Part shown: piece by piece, positions 47,720 through 58,688 of the stretch
Layout of the letters: each line of letters opens with the position of its first letter
Position numbering within the stretch: the stretch's first letter is position 1
NCBI GenBank assembly: GCA_029532415.1
Contig: JAQOTA010000053.1
Span: forward strand, 744,001 to 808,000
Direction of reading: 5' to 3'
Length of the DNA stretch: 64,000 nucleotides
Source of the DNA: Marasmius tenuissimus
Taxonomy: Eukaryota; Basidiomycota; Agaricomycetes; Agaricales; Marasmiaceae
The notes under the pieces: model-generated
Database searches by the model: none
Told to the model about the DNA's origin: nothing
Seen by the model: only the letters and a program-made list of their open reading frames with translations
Made by a program: the position numbers and the translations under genes

Positions 47720-48225
47720 ATGAAGCTCTACTTTGCTCTCTTCACGCCCGTCGTTCTCTCCACCCTGGTCGCGGTTGCCAAACCCGTCAGTGTCTCTTCC
47801 TCTGTTTATCCCAGAGTCCTATGCGAAGTCGGAAGCGGAACTGCTCTGTGTTGTGACGCCGTCACCCCGTCCACTAACGCTGCCCTTGCACCGCTCCTCG
47901 CAGTTCTTAAAGATCTTGGCGTCGACTTGCCTTTGGGAAACTTCAACATCGGAGTGGATTGCCATTCCGCGGGTCCGTTTGATGTTTGGTGAGTCCTGGG
48001 CCGTGCCCGCTTGCTCTCGTGATCAGGAATATACCGAGTGCTAAACCCATGATTATTATAGCGCCGCGCCACAAGATAGGGCAGCGTGCTGCCAGTCCAC
48101 CGTTGACCTCTCTGGTAGGGTTTTCATCCGACTTTTTCCAATTTGAAATTTTCTGACCTTTGGTATCTCAAGTCGTAAGTGGTTTGGTCGGTATCGCTGG
48201 TATCGACTGTGCACCTGTGCTCTAG
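47720..48225 (+). CDS. Hydrophobin, class I-like
   Basis: Small secreted surface-active protein that coats aerial hyphae and fruiting tissue. Exons 47720-47988, 48062-48114 and 48173-48225 give 124 aa. Signal peptide at residues 1 to about 20 (MKLYFALFTPVVLSTLVAVA). Eight cysteines: C35, C44-C45, C81, C90, C99-C100, C120, in the order C-CC-C-C-CC-C. The spacing is C-x8-CC-x35-C-x8-C-x8-CC-x19-C, with the fifth-to-sixth gap longer than the usual five or six. The last two exons were chosen because they supply the four C-terminal cysteines in phase. Confidence 0.92.
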
Positions 48226-51200
48226 CCTCCCCCATCACAGAAGAAAGCAGCGCGTTTCAGCGCGAACGCGAATTGGTTCTTCAATTCTGTATTATGTTTG
48301 ACGGATTGGTGATTTTGAAAGCGTCTTCGTAGATAAATAGATAAATAACCTATGGACAAGCTTTAAATATGAATATGCCGAGGAATTACTCTTTGAACCT
48401 ACCTCATGCATCGAGAAATCGGACATGCCGGTGCTAACGGCAATATCCCAGAGAACTTCCGGTCAGTACACGCAGAAGACAGAGTTGGGCGCTACTCACG
48501 AGGGTTCTCTTTGGCTCTGAGATATGGCTACTGATTCTCACCGGTTGTCAGGTTATTCATTGAGCGCTTGACCACGAAGGTAGAAAGATACCTATCTTTG
48601 ATCCAAGTCTGACGGTGAGTAGCTAATTCATGTTTTGACTGCTTCATCTATTGCCTTGAAAAGCGCGGTCAGCACGACATATAAGATTGAAAAATGTCAA
48701 CGATTTGTCCGTGCTCCCTATCTAGCCATTCTCGTCGAACTTGCGTAGACTGGCGGATACAAAAGAGCAAACGGGTTGAAGCTGCAACAAAGCGAGATGA
48801 ATGCTATTAATGCTGGGTATTGATTGTTGGCAGCTCGTCCAAAACCCTGGAACAAGTTCGAATTGACGTGTACCTCGAACCGCGGCTCCGGAGCTACCGA
48901 GAAATCCCAGTCATATTTTAGTCCATTTATCGACCAGCCATCGAGCACTTCGTAGGTTTGTGAGTATCTTCTGACCGAGTGAAAGTCGTTCGAGACGAAA
49001 GGTTCACCATAGAAGTTCAACGAGGATTTCCGTGCCTTTGATGAATGCATTCAGCTCGTGCAATTAGTACTGCCATCTGTAGAAGTGTTATGCTCACCAG
49101 TGCCTTTGGCTGTAGTATAGGGCTCGTTTTTCGGAAACGTGAACGCAAGGATGATGTGTTTGAAAGCAAGATCAATTTGCCACATTGTGACATGGGAGGT
49201 CACAGGCACCCATGTACACCATCAGCAAAATACCTGTTCAGTTGGAATCCGTGTACAACTAATTCCAGTCAATAAAATCGAGCAATACGGTAACAGTTGA
49301 TATTGACAGTGTTACACCTGGTTGGCAGTCACAAAATGTGTACTGAAAGGTTTGTAGGTTTGTTACCACATCACAACCGTGTTGGGAAACTGTTGTAACA
49401 TGGTTAGAAATGAGTTGAAACCCTTCCGAAACTCGTAAAAATTCACAAAACCTATTTCGGGAGGGATAACTCACTGAATCCCTTACAATAAGTGAAAGGG
49501 TGTGCTACTGGTTTTGGGAATTTTGAAGGGGTTTCAACAAGTTTTGAGCGGTTGTCACGTGTTGTCAGCTGGTTTGACTACATACCAACATGGTGAGTTC
49601 AGAATCTATAATATACCAACGCCAATTAACCTTCACTGTGGTCGTTGAATATTGAACGTAAAAATAACATCGAGACTCACGACAACGGTTTGGCTAACCC
49701 TAGCCCTAATAGCAGGCGCTTTGCGTGAGCGCTTGCGCTGAATTCTTGTCGGAGTCTAAACCGCAAAGCTTGCGCGGCTGCACGTGAACTCAATGTCCCT
49801 CTTGCTCTCGACCACCATGATCCTACGTCGATAGCCCCAAAAAAGGTCAGCTCTCACGGCACGGCTCTCAACTCTCATTACTTACGGGACTATAAATCTC
49901 ACATACCACCAGGCAAAGGCTAAAGCTTCAGAGCCCCAAAGATTGGACAGAAATTAGATGGAATTGCAGTAAAGGTACGTGAAAATGCCTTTGCTCAACG
50001 AAGGGCAAGAAACTAAGAACTCGCAATGTAGCTTGGACCTACGATATTGGTGACGACATAGATGCGTTGTCAACAACGTCATCATTCCTGAAAACCGACC
50101 CCTTGACCAATTCTCGACCGATTCCATAATCCCCGCACGGACCACCTCGCGGTATATAAACCCAACACGATTCACCGTTCCAGCTGTTCCTTCTCTTCCT
50201 GCTTCCATCACCACCAACCCACACTTCCTGGCTTCTCCCCGCTGCACGACGTCGACCCTTCTACCTCCCCACTAATCATGTATTGATTCAACCCATAATC
50301 CATCCGTTGTCCACATAACAATGTTATCGACTACGTCACAATAAGAGGACACATCGCGGTGGGATGCTTGCAGAGGTAGGTCTACGCTATTGCCTTCATC
50401 CATACGGTTGCTGAGTGCCGGCTCTCATGTTTCACCTATAGTATCGTCGTCCAGGCCTGCTAGTCCGCCGTCACTGGCTATTACTCAATGCTGGACCATC
50501 TTGTTAGTCTCGCTGACTATTCAGGCACATATATGCGCCGTATAACGTACGTGCACCCTTTCTTCATTATAGTAGCCCGCAAACTCATCCAAATTTCAAT
50601 CAATGAACGGAGATGATAGTAAGGAATGGGTATGTCGTCTCAATTCCCATCATCAGTCCAAGCTCGCTGCTCACTTCGAATCACAGATTTCTCATTTACT
50701 GTGTTCTTGGGCTGTGCTATGGTCTGGACTCTGGTACGTTCCTTATGCAGCTTTATACCAATGTTGCAGATGCTAATTTCGTATCCAGGACCCTCTCATC
50801 ATCGCTGTGCTGGAATTAAGTAATCATTTCTCTACCGTGATCAATTCCAGCCTGTTCTCTCAATCGTGTACATTTATTATCTATATCTAATATCAATTTT
50901 GCGTTGTACTCCCTAATACCAAGTGTGAAAACTCTCGAGAGATCCACATCTGGCGGCGCTACATATATCCTCAATCATGCCAATCCAATAAAACATGTAC
51001 TATTCATGACACCCCCTACAACTTGCTACCTTCACTGCTACCTGTTAGACCCTCTACCATTTACTGGTATATGTCATACTCTCTGCGACTCGCTACCACC
51101 TCTGCTATCCAGTACCCCCCCCTATAACCGGTCAAAACCCCCCAAAACCCGGTACACCCTGTGCAACTTGCAACAAAATGCACTCTCGTGTATCACCTTT

Positions 51201-51399
51201 GAAATCTGTTGAAAGGTACTCGAATCCGTTATTTTCTACTGGTATCGTGCTCATGAATTCTCAGTCTTTTCCCGGATTTCAGAAAAGTTTTAAGACGGTT
51301 ATATAGCCCGTTCCTGCTCGCAACTAGGTACAGCGGGTTTCGTCCTACCTAACGGATATCGGGGATACTAATTGCATTCTATCGGTCCAGGTATTTTGC
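48226..51399. other. Gene-poor region
   Basis: Apart from a possible minus-strand ORF at 48718-49050 I see no gene. The stretch 49250-49600 is rich in GTT and AAC words and may be an old transposon fragment. A GC-rich interrupted palindrome around CGCAAAGCTTGCG lies near 49760. The rest is AT-rich with runs of short pyrimidine tracts. Confidence 0.4.
48718..49050 (-). CDS. Hypothetical 110-residue ORF
   Basis: Starts MHSSKARKSSLNFYGEPFV and contains EVLDGWSINGLKYDWDF, EVHVNSNLFQGFGRA and a hydrophobic stretch IAFISLCCSFNPFALLYPP. The amino-acid composition looks like real protein rather than random frame, and the stretch upstream on the same strand (to about 49190) could add an exon. I do not recognise the family. 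It could be the last exon of a decayed gene. Confidence 0.3.
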   Translation of the reverse strand: MHSSKARKSSLNFYGEPFVSNDFHSVRRYSQTYEVLDGWSINGLKYDWDFSVAPEPRFEVHVNSNLFQGFGRAANNQYPALIAFISLCCSFNPFALLYPPVYASSTRMAR

Positions 51400-51490
51400 T
51401 GATGACGTGGTAATGACTCATACCGGCGCGATCCTGGGTCCACAAGGACCAACTAAGCCACTGAGTCTGTATATCAAGTTCTCTTCGGCC
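51400..51490 (-). repeat. tRNA-derived SINE-like repeat, copy 1
   Basis: On the minus strand TGGCTTAGTTGG (51449-51460) is a near-perfect RNA polymerase III A box. It is followed by the block GTTGGTCCTTGTGGA shared with copies 3 and 4, and a weak B-box-like TATGAGTC at 51415-51422. No tRNA cloverleaf can be drawn. Confidence 0.5.
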
Positions 51491-51654
51491 ATATGGCTAG
51501 CCAGCCTGAAGCTAAATACCACCATCGGAGTATATAGGGCAGAGACGACGCTCTATTCTTGAGTCCAACGATCGGGAGTCTCGCGTCGATGATCGAGACA
51601 TGTCAAAGTAAAAATGTAAAAGGAAAGGTCCCCGTTCGGTCCCACATCCACTCA

Positions 51655-51757
51655 ATTTAATGTGTGTGATATGAGTGGGTGTGGGATCGAACTCACGACC
51701 TCTTCCCCTACCCTAAGTATTCTCAGATATTACGGCGTGATGGACCCACTGAGTTAT
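51655..51757 (-). repeat. tRNA-derived SINE-like repeat, different family
   Basis: Minus-strand TAACTCAGTGGG (complement of 51745-51756) resembles an A box and GAGTTCGATCC (complement of 51684-51694) a B box, about 50 nt apart as in tRNAs. The flanks do not pair as an acceptor stem, so it is not a functional tRNA gene. It lacks the GGTCCTTGTGGA block of its neighbours. Confidence 0.5.
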
Positions 51758-51959
51758 CCTATGATATGTTAATTACAAGGTGTAACTGGGATATATAGTG
51801 TCTTTTGTGGCTGTTCACGCTCCTCTGTACTTAAGTTTCAGCTTGTTTTTCCCTCCATACAGCCCTTGGGCTTGTGCACACAGCCAGATCCACGTAATTG
51901 TATATGGCTGACATGTGATCGTGAAATAGCAACAGTTGTCTCCTCAGTCGCAAGTAACA

Positions 51960-52200
51960 GATTCAACCTTCCACTCCGGGACGCTGAACGTTCAGTTTCT
52001 CGAGTCTGGATTCGCTGTTGTGCTCGTAGTCGAGGAGAGAGTCATTGGGCCGCGTCGCCGGTCACCGCAGACTCGAACTTTGGACCCGTATCACCGCGCG
52101 GCGAATGATCACACATGCACAGTCCATCACGATTCACGATCATGGATCCATAAGGACCAACAACGCCACCAAATACATAGGTATATCGAGTTCTTTCTAG
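51960..52200 (-). repeat. tRNA-derived SINE-like repeat, copy 3
   Basis: Minus-strand A-box-like TGGCGTTGTTGG (complement of 52057-52068 plus 100, that is 52157-52168), shared block GTTGGTCCTTATGGATCCATGA, and B-box-like AGTTCGAGTC (complement of 52070-52079). The 3' flank carries AGAACTCGATATACC, also found in copies 1 and 4. It ends close to the stop of the neighbouring secreted-protein gene. Confidence 0.5.
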
Positions 52201-52276
52201 CTACTTGATTTTACACACAAAACAACCGGATCCATCGATGTTCCAAAACTTGTGAGGTATTCCCAATTCCGTCTCC

Positions 52277-52790
52277 TCAATCACAAGTGACCGACTCGAC
52301 CTCCCACTCCGGAATGCTGAACCCTTGCAAGGACCTTCCCGGCCAAGCAGTAACGACTGCTTTGAGCTCGTCAGCAGTCCAAGCGCTCGTGCCAATTGAG
52401 CCGGTAGCAGTGAAGGTGCCATCTCCGTTGTCAACACCAGTGAAACCAGAGCCCTGAAAGTTACGAAATGTGTTCAATATTGAAACAGCTTGACTGAACT
52501 AGATCGCCTCACCCCGATACTGTCGTGACTGGGACTCTCAATGGCGATCGTACGACCGATGGCTACAGGACGTGGGAAAGAGTCAATCTCAGAAGTCAGG
52601 AGGACGGTTGAGAGATCGACATACCAAAGTTGAACTCGCTGACGAGGTTAACGTCGTCACCGACTGTCGTAGATGGTGTTAAGACATAAGAGCAGTTGGC
52701 TGGCTCCCCAGCAGCCTGGCGGCGCGCGTTGGGTGCAGCAAGTGCCACAGCGGCGAAGGCGAGAGTGATGAAAGCTTTGTAGGAGACCAT
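52277..52790 (-). CDS. Small secreted protein
   Basis: Exons 52625-52790, 52513-52562 and 52277-52453 give 130 aa. Signal peptide MVSYKAFITLAFAAVALAAP, then a mature chain with Cys near both ends (NCSYVL and SVTCD), VSEFNFAIGRTIA, GVDNGDGTFTATG and TADELKAVVTAWPG. It resembles an unnamed secreted family frequent in Agaricomycetes, with two cysteines that may pair. No function known; effector-like or cell-surface role is speculation. All splice phases close. Confidence 0.78.
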
Positions 52791-52837
52791 GTTCCGAATG
52801 AGAGAGTGGGATGGTGAGCAGAGTGGATTTGTAGCCC

Positions 52838-52844
52838 TTTTATA
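52838..52844 (-). promoter_or_regulatory. TATA box of the small secreted protein gene
   Basis: TATAAAA on the minus strand, about 50 nt before the ATG. Confidence 0.5.
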
Positions 52845-52849
52845 CGTTC

Positions 52850-53900
52850 AGACGAACGGCCATACCTCCCCGTAGAGATACAATACCGGATAGCATTTGC
52901 AGGAACAGCACGTAGTAAAAGGTCCAAGCAGGACAGAAGAAAAGTCCCGCTGTCATGATTATAATAAGTGCGCAGCAGTCCTGGGTATGTCCCTTTGCTG
53001 CAGGTAGCATTCGTTCCCGTTGCGTAACTGCCACTTCACAACGAATACAACCGGTTATATCAGTCCTTACTGATGTATGATCGCGTCTGGGGTAATTGGG
53101 GGCATCAGAACGTACGTGAGACTTCAATTGTAATTCACTATTCCGCAGCAAGGGCCTCACCTGCAACTTGCCGGAAATCATGGATAGAGTTCGGTGACTG
53201 GGCGCCGGCGCTCGTACTAGGAGTTGGTTTCAGCACTACGTACCTGGAGTAAGAGATTCTCGAAGCAACACTCACTACTTCCCAAACTACAACTTCCTGC
53301 TCGCCTTCCCCTACCATGACAAATAAGATGGCCAGGTTGGACCCAGTTTGTATCGCGAGAGATTCGTTTCTCAAGAAAGTTGCGAACATGAGGTTCGAAA
53401 CACAAACGCTTTGAATGACATTCACGAGGTATCACGCGAGTTGAAGGAAACGTACGGGATCATGATATGACCTCCACAGCATCACAAAACAATCTCTCTT
53501 TTGGTGAACCACAGAGCCTGGTCTTGATGTTGGACTGGACGAAAATCATTACTACCACGCTGTCGACCCAGAGGAAGGACCTGCGCTCACTTGAAAATAT
53601 TGTCCGGCATGATCGCGGCCTCCATCGATTCAATCAATACCGTTCCTGTTCTCAACAGCTTTGGATTGCCAACATAGTTATGAACGTAAGGTACATCGTG
53701 GACATATTGACACGAACCATACCGAGGGTTTTGGATAAGGACTCTGAAACCGTGACAGACCCCCCCGAAGCCCGAACGTTCGCGTGGTTCGGACTCTCTG
53801 GTAGAGGATTCATTGGCCATGGGTGAAGTCTACAGGTTGACAGTGCCACTGCGAGATGAGCTTGAGCGAGATCGAGTCAATCTACGTCGCAGGTAAATTT
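52850..53900 (-). pseudogene. Possible second DUF6534-like membrane protein, probably decayed
   Basis: Fragments in the right order on the minus strand recall the seven-helix family seen at 19-21 kb: HNYVGNPKLLRTG (loop after helix 2), SVVVMIFVQSNIKTRL (helix 3), SVCVSNLMFATFL then SNLAILFVM (helices 4-5) and AWTFYYVLFLQMLSGIV (helix 7). I could not find helix 1, helix 6 or a closed splice chain. Either exons are too short to see or the gene is degenerate. Treated as pseudogene with low confidence. Confidence 0.3.
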
Positions 53901-53989
53901 GTTGTCAGACTCCAAAGAGTGAGGCTGAGGCTCATCGAGATAAAAACTTCCATGCCAGCTACCGGGTGGTCATTGTCAAGAAGAGAGAC

Positions 53990-54125
53990 ATCGTCACGCG
54001 TGACCGGGGGTGACTCAGACCCGGGTCACCTCCGCGGCAAATCACATCCACGCTCCACCACGATCCTGGATCCACAAGGACCAACCGAGCCACCCAATCT
54101 ATGTATCGAGTTCTCTTCAGCCAAT
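53990..54125 (-). repeat. tRNA-derived SINE-like repeat, copy 4
   Basis: Best preserved copy. Minus strand: TGGCTCGGTTGG (complement of 54081-54092) as A box, the shared GGTCCTTGTGGATCCAGGATCG block, and GGGTCTGAGTC (complement of 54012-54022) as B box. GAGAACTCGATAC lies before the A box as in the other copies. Confidence 0.55.
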
Positions 54126-54370
54126 TCATATGTAAGCTGCTCCCTTTTCCATCTCCTTTCGTTTCCTTTGTCTCGTCGGAGACAGAAGACAAGGTCGGTC
54201 ATGATCTCGTAACTTCAGTTGACATGTTATAACACCGTTCCCAATGGCAATTACAAGTATCTATAAACATTACAAAAGATTATCTGTACATTATTATAAG
54301 TAACTCGAGCCCAGTCGAAAAACAAAACGACTACAACTCGCGAAAAGGCCAAAACAATCACATCTCACCA

Positions 54371-55417
54371 TCACTCATTCCCCCTCATCGTATTCACCTC
54401 AACCCCATACGCCCCCCTCCCAATCATCCCAACCACCGAAATTCCCTGAAAACAAACATACGGCCCAAACGTATCCACCCTCCTATACCTATTCGGATCC
54501 CCACCCGTACCAGTCTCCCACTGTCGCCTCGCCTCAAGCGCAGTCTGCAACATCTCCAAAGCCGCAGGGTTCTGCTCAAACTCGGTCAACCCTGCTTCAC
54601 CCAACGGGTGACGTAGATGTTGGTATATCGTGTCCAAGATGAATCCGACGGAATATTCGGTTGATGGATCACGAATGATGATAGGGTGCTGGACCATCCA
54701 CCCTCGGAAAGTTATGGTTAACTCGCGAATCGATCCAGATGGGAGGTTGAATGCGGGTGCGTTAAAGTCGATTGGGAAGGTGGGGGCGCCTAGGAGGATG
54801 GCGGAGATCCGAGGGTTTCGAGATACTTGCCAGTGGATGTTGGGTGCGTGCGGAGCGTGTTCGTTGAACTTGAGCACAGGCGTAACCTGAAGCGATGGTG
54901 GCGGCGGTAGCACGATAGGCTGCCATGGAGGTGTCGCTTTCGGTTCGGTGGGGGAAGCACGAGGAGGAGAGGGCCAGGCTGGTAGAGGTTCTCGTAACGG
55001 TTGGGGAGAGCAATGGCATTGGCAGTGGCAGCTGTGGGAAGCTGTACGACAGTGACAATGACAGTAGTGTGGCGTCGAGTTCGGGCACGAAAGGAATCCG
55101 GGTGTGATGACTGGCTTTTGGTCTTCTAAGGCGGGGAGAGGGTTTGGTAAGGGGGTGAGCGGTGTATGGCGAAAGGCGATCGGTGTCAATGTGATGGAAG
55201 GAGGAAAGGCGACTGGTGTCAACGTTCTTGAAGGGGAAAGTGGGATGCAATGGTATCGTCTGGGCGAGGAGAATGGCATCTGGTTCCACGGCCAGAATGG
55301 TTGTTGAGTATGGCATGTCGCTGGTGGTGATAGTAAGATGTCAAAAGTCGGTAGCAAAGAAGCTAGACAATAGTCAGAAAACGCGAAATCGAGAGCTAAG
55401 AGCGATAACGCACCCAT
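54371..55417 (-). CDS. DUF6699 domain protein
   Basis: A single long frame of 348 aa. The N-terminal half is Pro/Ser/Thr/His-rich and disordered, with a Cys/His run (PHYCHCHCRT, HCQCHC) of low complexity. The C-terminal half, from about residue 175, fits DUF6699: VTPVLKFNEH, NIHWQVSRNP, ELTITFRGWMVQHPIII, YSVGFILDTIYQHLRHPL and YRRVDTFGPYVCFQGIS. DUF6699 proteins are an uncharacterised fungal family. The true start may be internal or upstream: directly after the first ATG a GTGCGT donor with a TAG acceptor 50 nt later could form an intron. The domain call is good, the N-terminus is not. Confidence 0.78.
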   Translation of the reverse strand: MGALSLLALDFAFSDYCLASLLPTFDILLSPPATCHTQQPFWPWNQMPFSSPRRYHCIPLSPSRTLTPVAFPPSITLTPIAFRHTPLTPLPNPLPALEDQKPVITPGFLSCPNSTPHYCHCHCRTASHSCHCQCHCSPQPLREPLPAWPSPPRASPTEPKATPPWQPIVLPPPPSLQVTPVLKFNEHAPHAPNIHWQVSRNPRISAILLGAPTFPIDFNAPAFNLPSGSIRELTITFRGWMVQHPIIIRDPSTEYSVGFILDTIYQHLRHPLGEAGLTEFEQNPAALEMLQTALEARRQWETGTGGDPNRYRRVDTFGPYVCFQGISVVGMIGRGAYGVEVNTMRGNE

Positions 55418-56595
55418 GTAGAGAGGCTAGTTTGTTTCACTTTGAAGGCGTTTTGGCAACCAAACGAGGCTCTCATCAACTCTTTATAGCAGCTCTGCCC
55501 TCCGTTGATGATGGTTGAAAGGACGAAAACCATCGCTCGTCGTTGTTGAAGGTCTCTATCAGCTTTGACATCCTTGGAAACCGCCCTTGTCCTCCCTTGT
55601 TGTGCTCCCGAGTACAATAAACTTCGGTTGTTGGGCTGTTGTGCGACGTTGATCCCCACAATTTATTCGTAGCCAGTTGCTGTGCTATAAGGTTTGATTG
55701 TCCTTGGGTTTGTTATTGCAAATGTGGGTTCAAGAAGACGGAGGACGCAAGGCGGTGGAGGGTGGTGGTTGCCGAATATAACCCATTTGTTGGGGGAGAC
55801 GACCATTGACAGCGATACCGATGGATCATATCAAAAGCAGCTGCGACTGCGTAGACAGGCTAATGAAGCGCATCGATGACGACTGGTTCAAGACAAAGAC
55901 AAAATAAAAACGACCAACGCGCATACACTTGTTGCAATAAGTAACCAGCTTGACGGCCGATCCCCTCTTCATACAGCCAGAAAGCGAGAGTGATATATGC
56001 TTTGCGATAAAACGATCTCTATTTGATAAGAGACGCAGGTTCTAGAGGTCGTTGGCCGGACATGGATGTCGTTGTGAGTTGGGTTGCCAATGTAGGCGCC
56101 TGTGGGTGCTAGTCGATGCACCCACCGGTCCGAGTCGGGCCGGGCTTCTGTGGTCTCTGGGACCGTCTTTCAAGAATCAAGATCCTTGCCTCCAACTCGA
56201 ATTCCATCTCCTCAATGAACCCGACGACACTAGATAGCTTCGAGCACATTTACCACCCACTGAAACCTTCAAGAGGAGGAGAGTTAATCATGGGCGCTTG
56301 TACGCCGGCGGGGCTTTGACCTCTCATGTTCGCTATTGTCCATAAGTAGTCACCATCGAGCTCATTCACCACGATTTTGGGGGTTGATTTACAATCCGAA
56401 CACGGCTTTGAAGGTCCTCGAGAAATGTTTTAGAGCTTACTATGCGCTTTGATTTCACGAGATGGAGCGACACTTGAAGCTTGAAGTCCTGGAGATTGTG
56501 AATTATCAACCTATGCCCATTAGTTAGCGATAAGTACACCACCATATCTACATTAATTACAATGTACTACATATTAGCCAAAAATCCACGCAGTA
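55418..56595. other. Intergenic region
   Basis: 1.2 kb between the DUF6699 gene and the stop of the right AA7 gene. No domain-bearing frame and no repeat recognised. Confidence 0.5.
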
Positions 56596-58688
56596 TTAGT
56601 TCGTAAAAATTCGTGACCAAGCAGAATAACCAAAATAAACCATCGTCCGAAAAGCCAACGAAGAGCTACCGAAAGTTCGCGCCACCTCACCGGCCGTGTA
56701 CTGCATTTGTACGGTGCCCACGACACTCTGCGGGTTATGAAAAGTATCCTGCGGGTCGATCTGGCTCTTGATCTGCTGCAGCCTCGGGTAATTGCTCTTC
56801 CAGTACCTCGTCTGAGCGTTCTCCATGAACGGGTCAACGTAACCGGCGTATGCACCGTAGTTAGCGTGCGGGGTGCTCCTTTCAACGATACCGTTGATAT
56901 CGTTGAGCCATTGTCGATTCTGGTCGGTGATTTTGGGGATTCCGACTATGTAGGATTGTAAGAAGAACTGGCGATTATTATGGGTTGAGGAGATTAGTTC
57001 GGCTCGAGAGAGAGCTTGAAGTACATAGAAAACATACCAAGGTATCCCGATGAGGATAGCTAGTAGCATCTAGGGGCACGTCGTTGATGGCGCCTCCTGC
57101 GAGATCAAAGATAGCGACCCATAGCTATCCAACCAAGTTTGTCGGATGAGCGAACGGCATGAAGTTTCTTCAGGGAAGAACACATACCTTAGAGCCCTTC
57201 TTCTTCGAATCGAATTGGTCAAAGACCGATTGAATAGTGTCCGCCGACATAAGCGTGTCGTTCCGGAAGGCCAAAGTTTTAGCGTAGAATGGTAAATTCT
57301 GTCATGGACTATTCAGTCGTCAGATGTATGCCATAGACGTTCTGACTTACAACCCCTCCGACTAGATTAATAGCCTCTTGCGTAGCCCAGTTCGCAACGT
57401 TACCGAGCCAATTGTCCGCCGTAACAGAAACCGCGGATGCATTCGTGGCTACCTTCTTGTCAAATCCGAGAGCGTCGAATTCAGAGCGGGGGCCATAGTA
57501 AGTTCCTTGAACAGGAAATTCAGGAAAAACCATGTACAACTCGCATGTCTACTTTGAAACTTACCTTGAACAACCAGTCCGAGCTCGTGGACGATGAATT
57601 GGGAGGCGAACTTTCGACTTAGATCAGGTTGGGAAATGAACTCCTGCCACCGAGCGAACATCTGAGCTAAGCCCCTGTGTGAAGCACTGAGCCTGTAGCC
57701 AGGTGAGGAGGAAAGTCAGCGACGATCATCCGAATCGAGTCGGATACGACACATACTCGAACTTGTAAGTATACTGGGTTATCTCCCTCGGCTCCGGACG
57801 TGTGATAACCTTGAACTCAGTGATCACGCCAAACGATGCCCCAGCGCCCTTGAGAGCCTGCGGTCCACGGAACTTGAATTTCAGTCGACGATGCACCAAA
57901 GCTGGCGCTTGGACTCACAAAGAAAATCTCTGGGCTCGACCTCTCGTTCGTCCTGACTACCGTCCCATTCGCCAGTACGACCTCCGCTTCGAGGACATGG
58001 TCCAGTGACATTCCCCACATTCGAGAGGTCGGTCCGATTCCGCCGATCGTGGCATGTCCACCCATCCCGACCTAGAGGACGTGAGTCTAATGTCTACCTT
58101 ACAACCAAAGATACAACCATACCTGGGGACAGAGACCATGGGCCATCGCACGTCCTCCTGCATCGTGTAACCGTTTGGTGACATCTTTGAGGAGCGTCCC
58201 ACTACCGATGGTAGCGTAGCCGGTGGATTGATCATACGAGAACTGATAATAGATAATGGCTCGGTGAGTAGAAATTCTCTGAGAGTTGTCAACAGGAGCC
58301 ACGAACCTGTTGGAAGTTAACCAAGTCGATGACCAATGAGCCACTTTGCCCTCCTATCGAGTAATCCCCATAACTGTGCCCACCGCTCCTGGCTACCAGT
58401 GAAAGTGAAAAGGAACTAAGTGAGCAGTCCAAGAATGACAAAATGGAGCTTACCCTGAACTTTGACACCATAGTCCGATGCACATTTTACGGCTTTGGAC
58501 ACCTGGTCAGTCGTCTCGGGGCGAGTCACCGCCGCCGGGGTTATATCCGAATACGCCAAGTTGTATGGCTTCACGACCAGCGGGTAGAACAGGTCGCCCG
58601 GGAGCGAGACGGCTCCTGTAGGCAAGGCAGAGTGAAGGCAGCTTACAAAGCCTGCGGGGGCGGCGTGAGCTGAGGGGAAGTTGCCCAT
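56596..58688 (-). CDS. AA7-type FAD oxidase (BBE-like), right copy
   Basis: Mirror partner of the oxidase at 39.8-41.7 kb, with the same intron positions. Starts MGNFPSAHAAPAGFVSCLHS; has RSGGHSYGDYSIGG (FAD-His), HGLCPQVGMGGH (FAD-Cys), SFGVITEFKVITRPEP, GTYYGPRSEFDALGF, DTIQSVFDQFDS, INDVPLDATSYPHRD and NYPRLQQIKSQIDPQD. After the shared end SVVG it continues for about 35 residues (TVQMQYTAGEVARTF to WSRIFTN) where the left copy stops at once. No signal peptide; same myristoylation-like start. The chain looks intact, so the enzyme is probably functional. Confidence 0.93.

Noticed and set aside
51655..51757. Candidate tRNA gene on the minus strand
   Set aside because: A and B boxes are present but acceptor and anticodon stems cannot be paired; it fits a tRNA-derived repeat.
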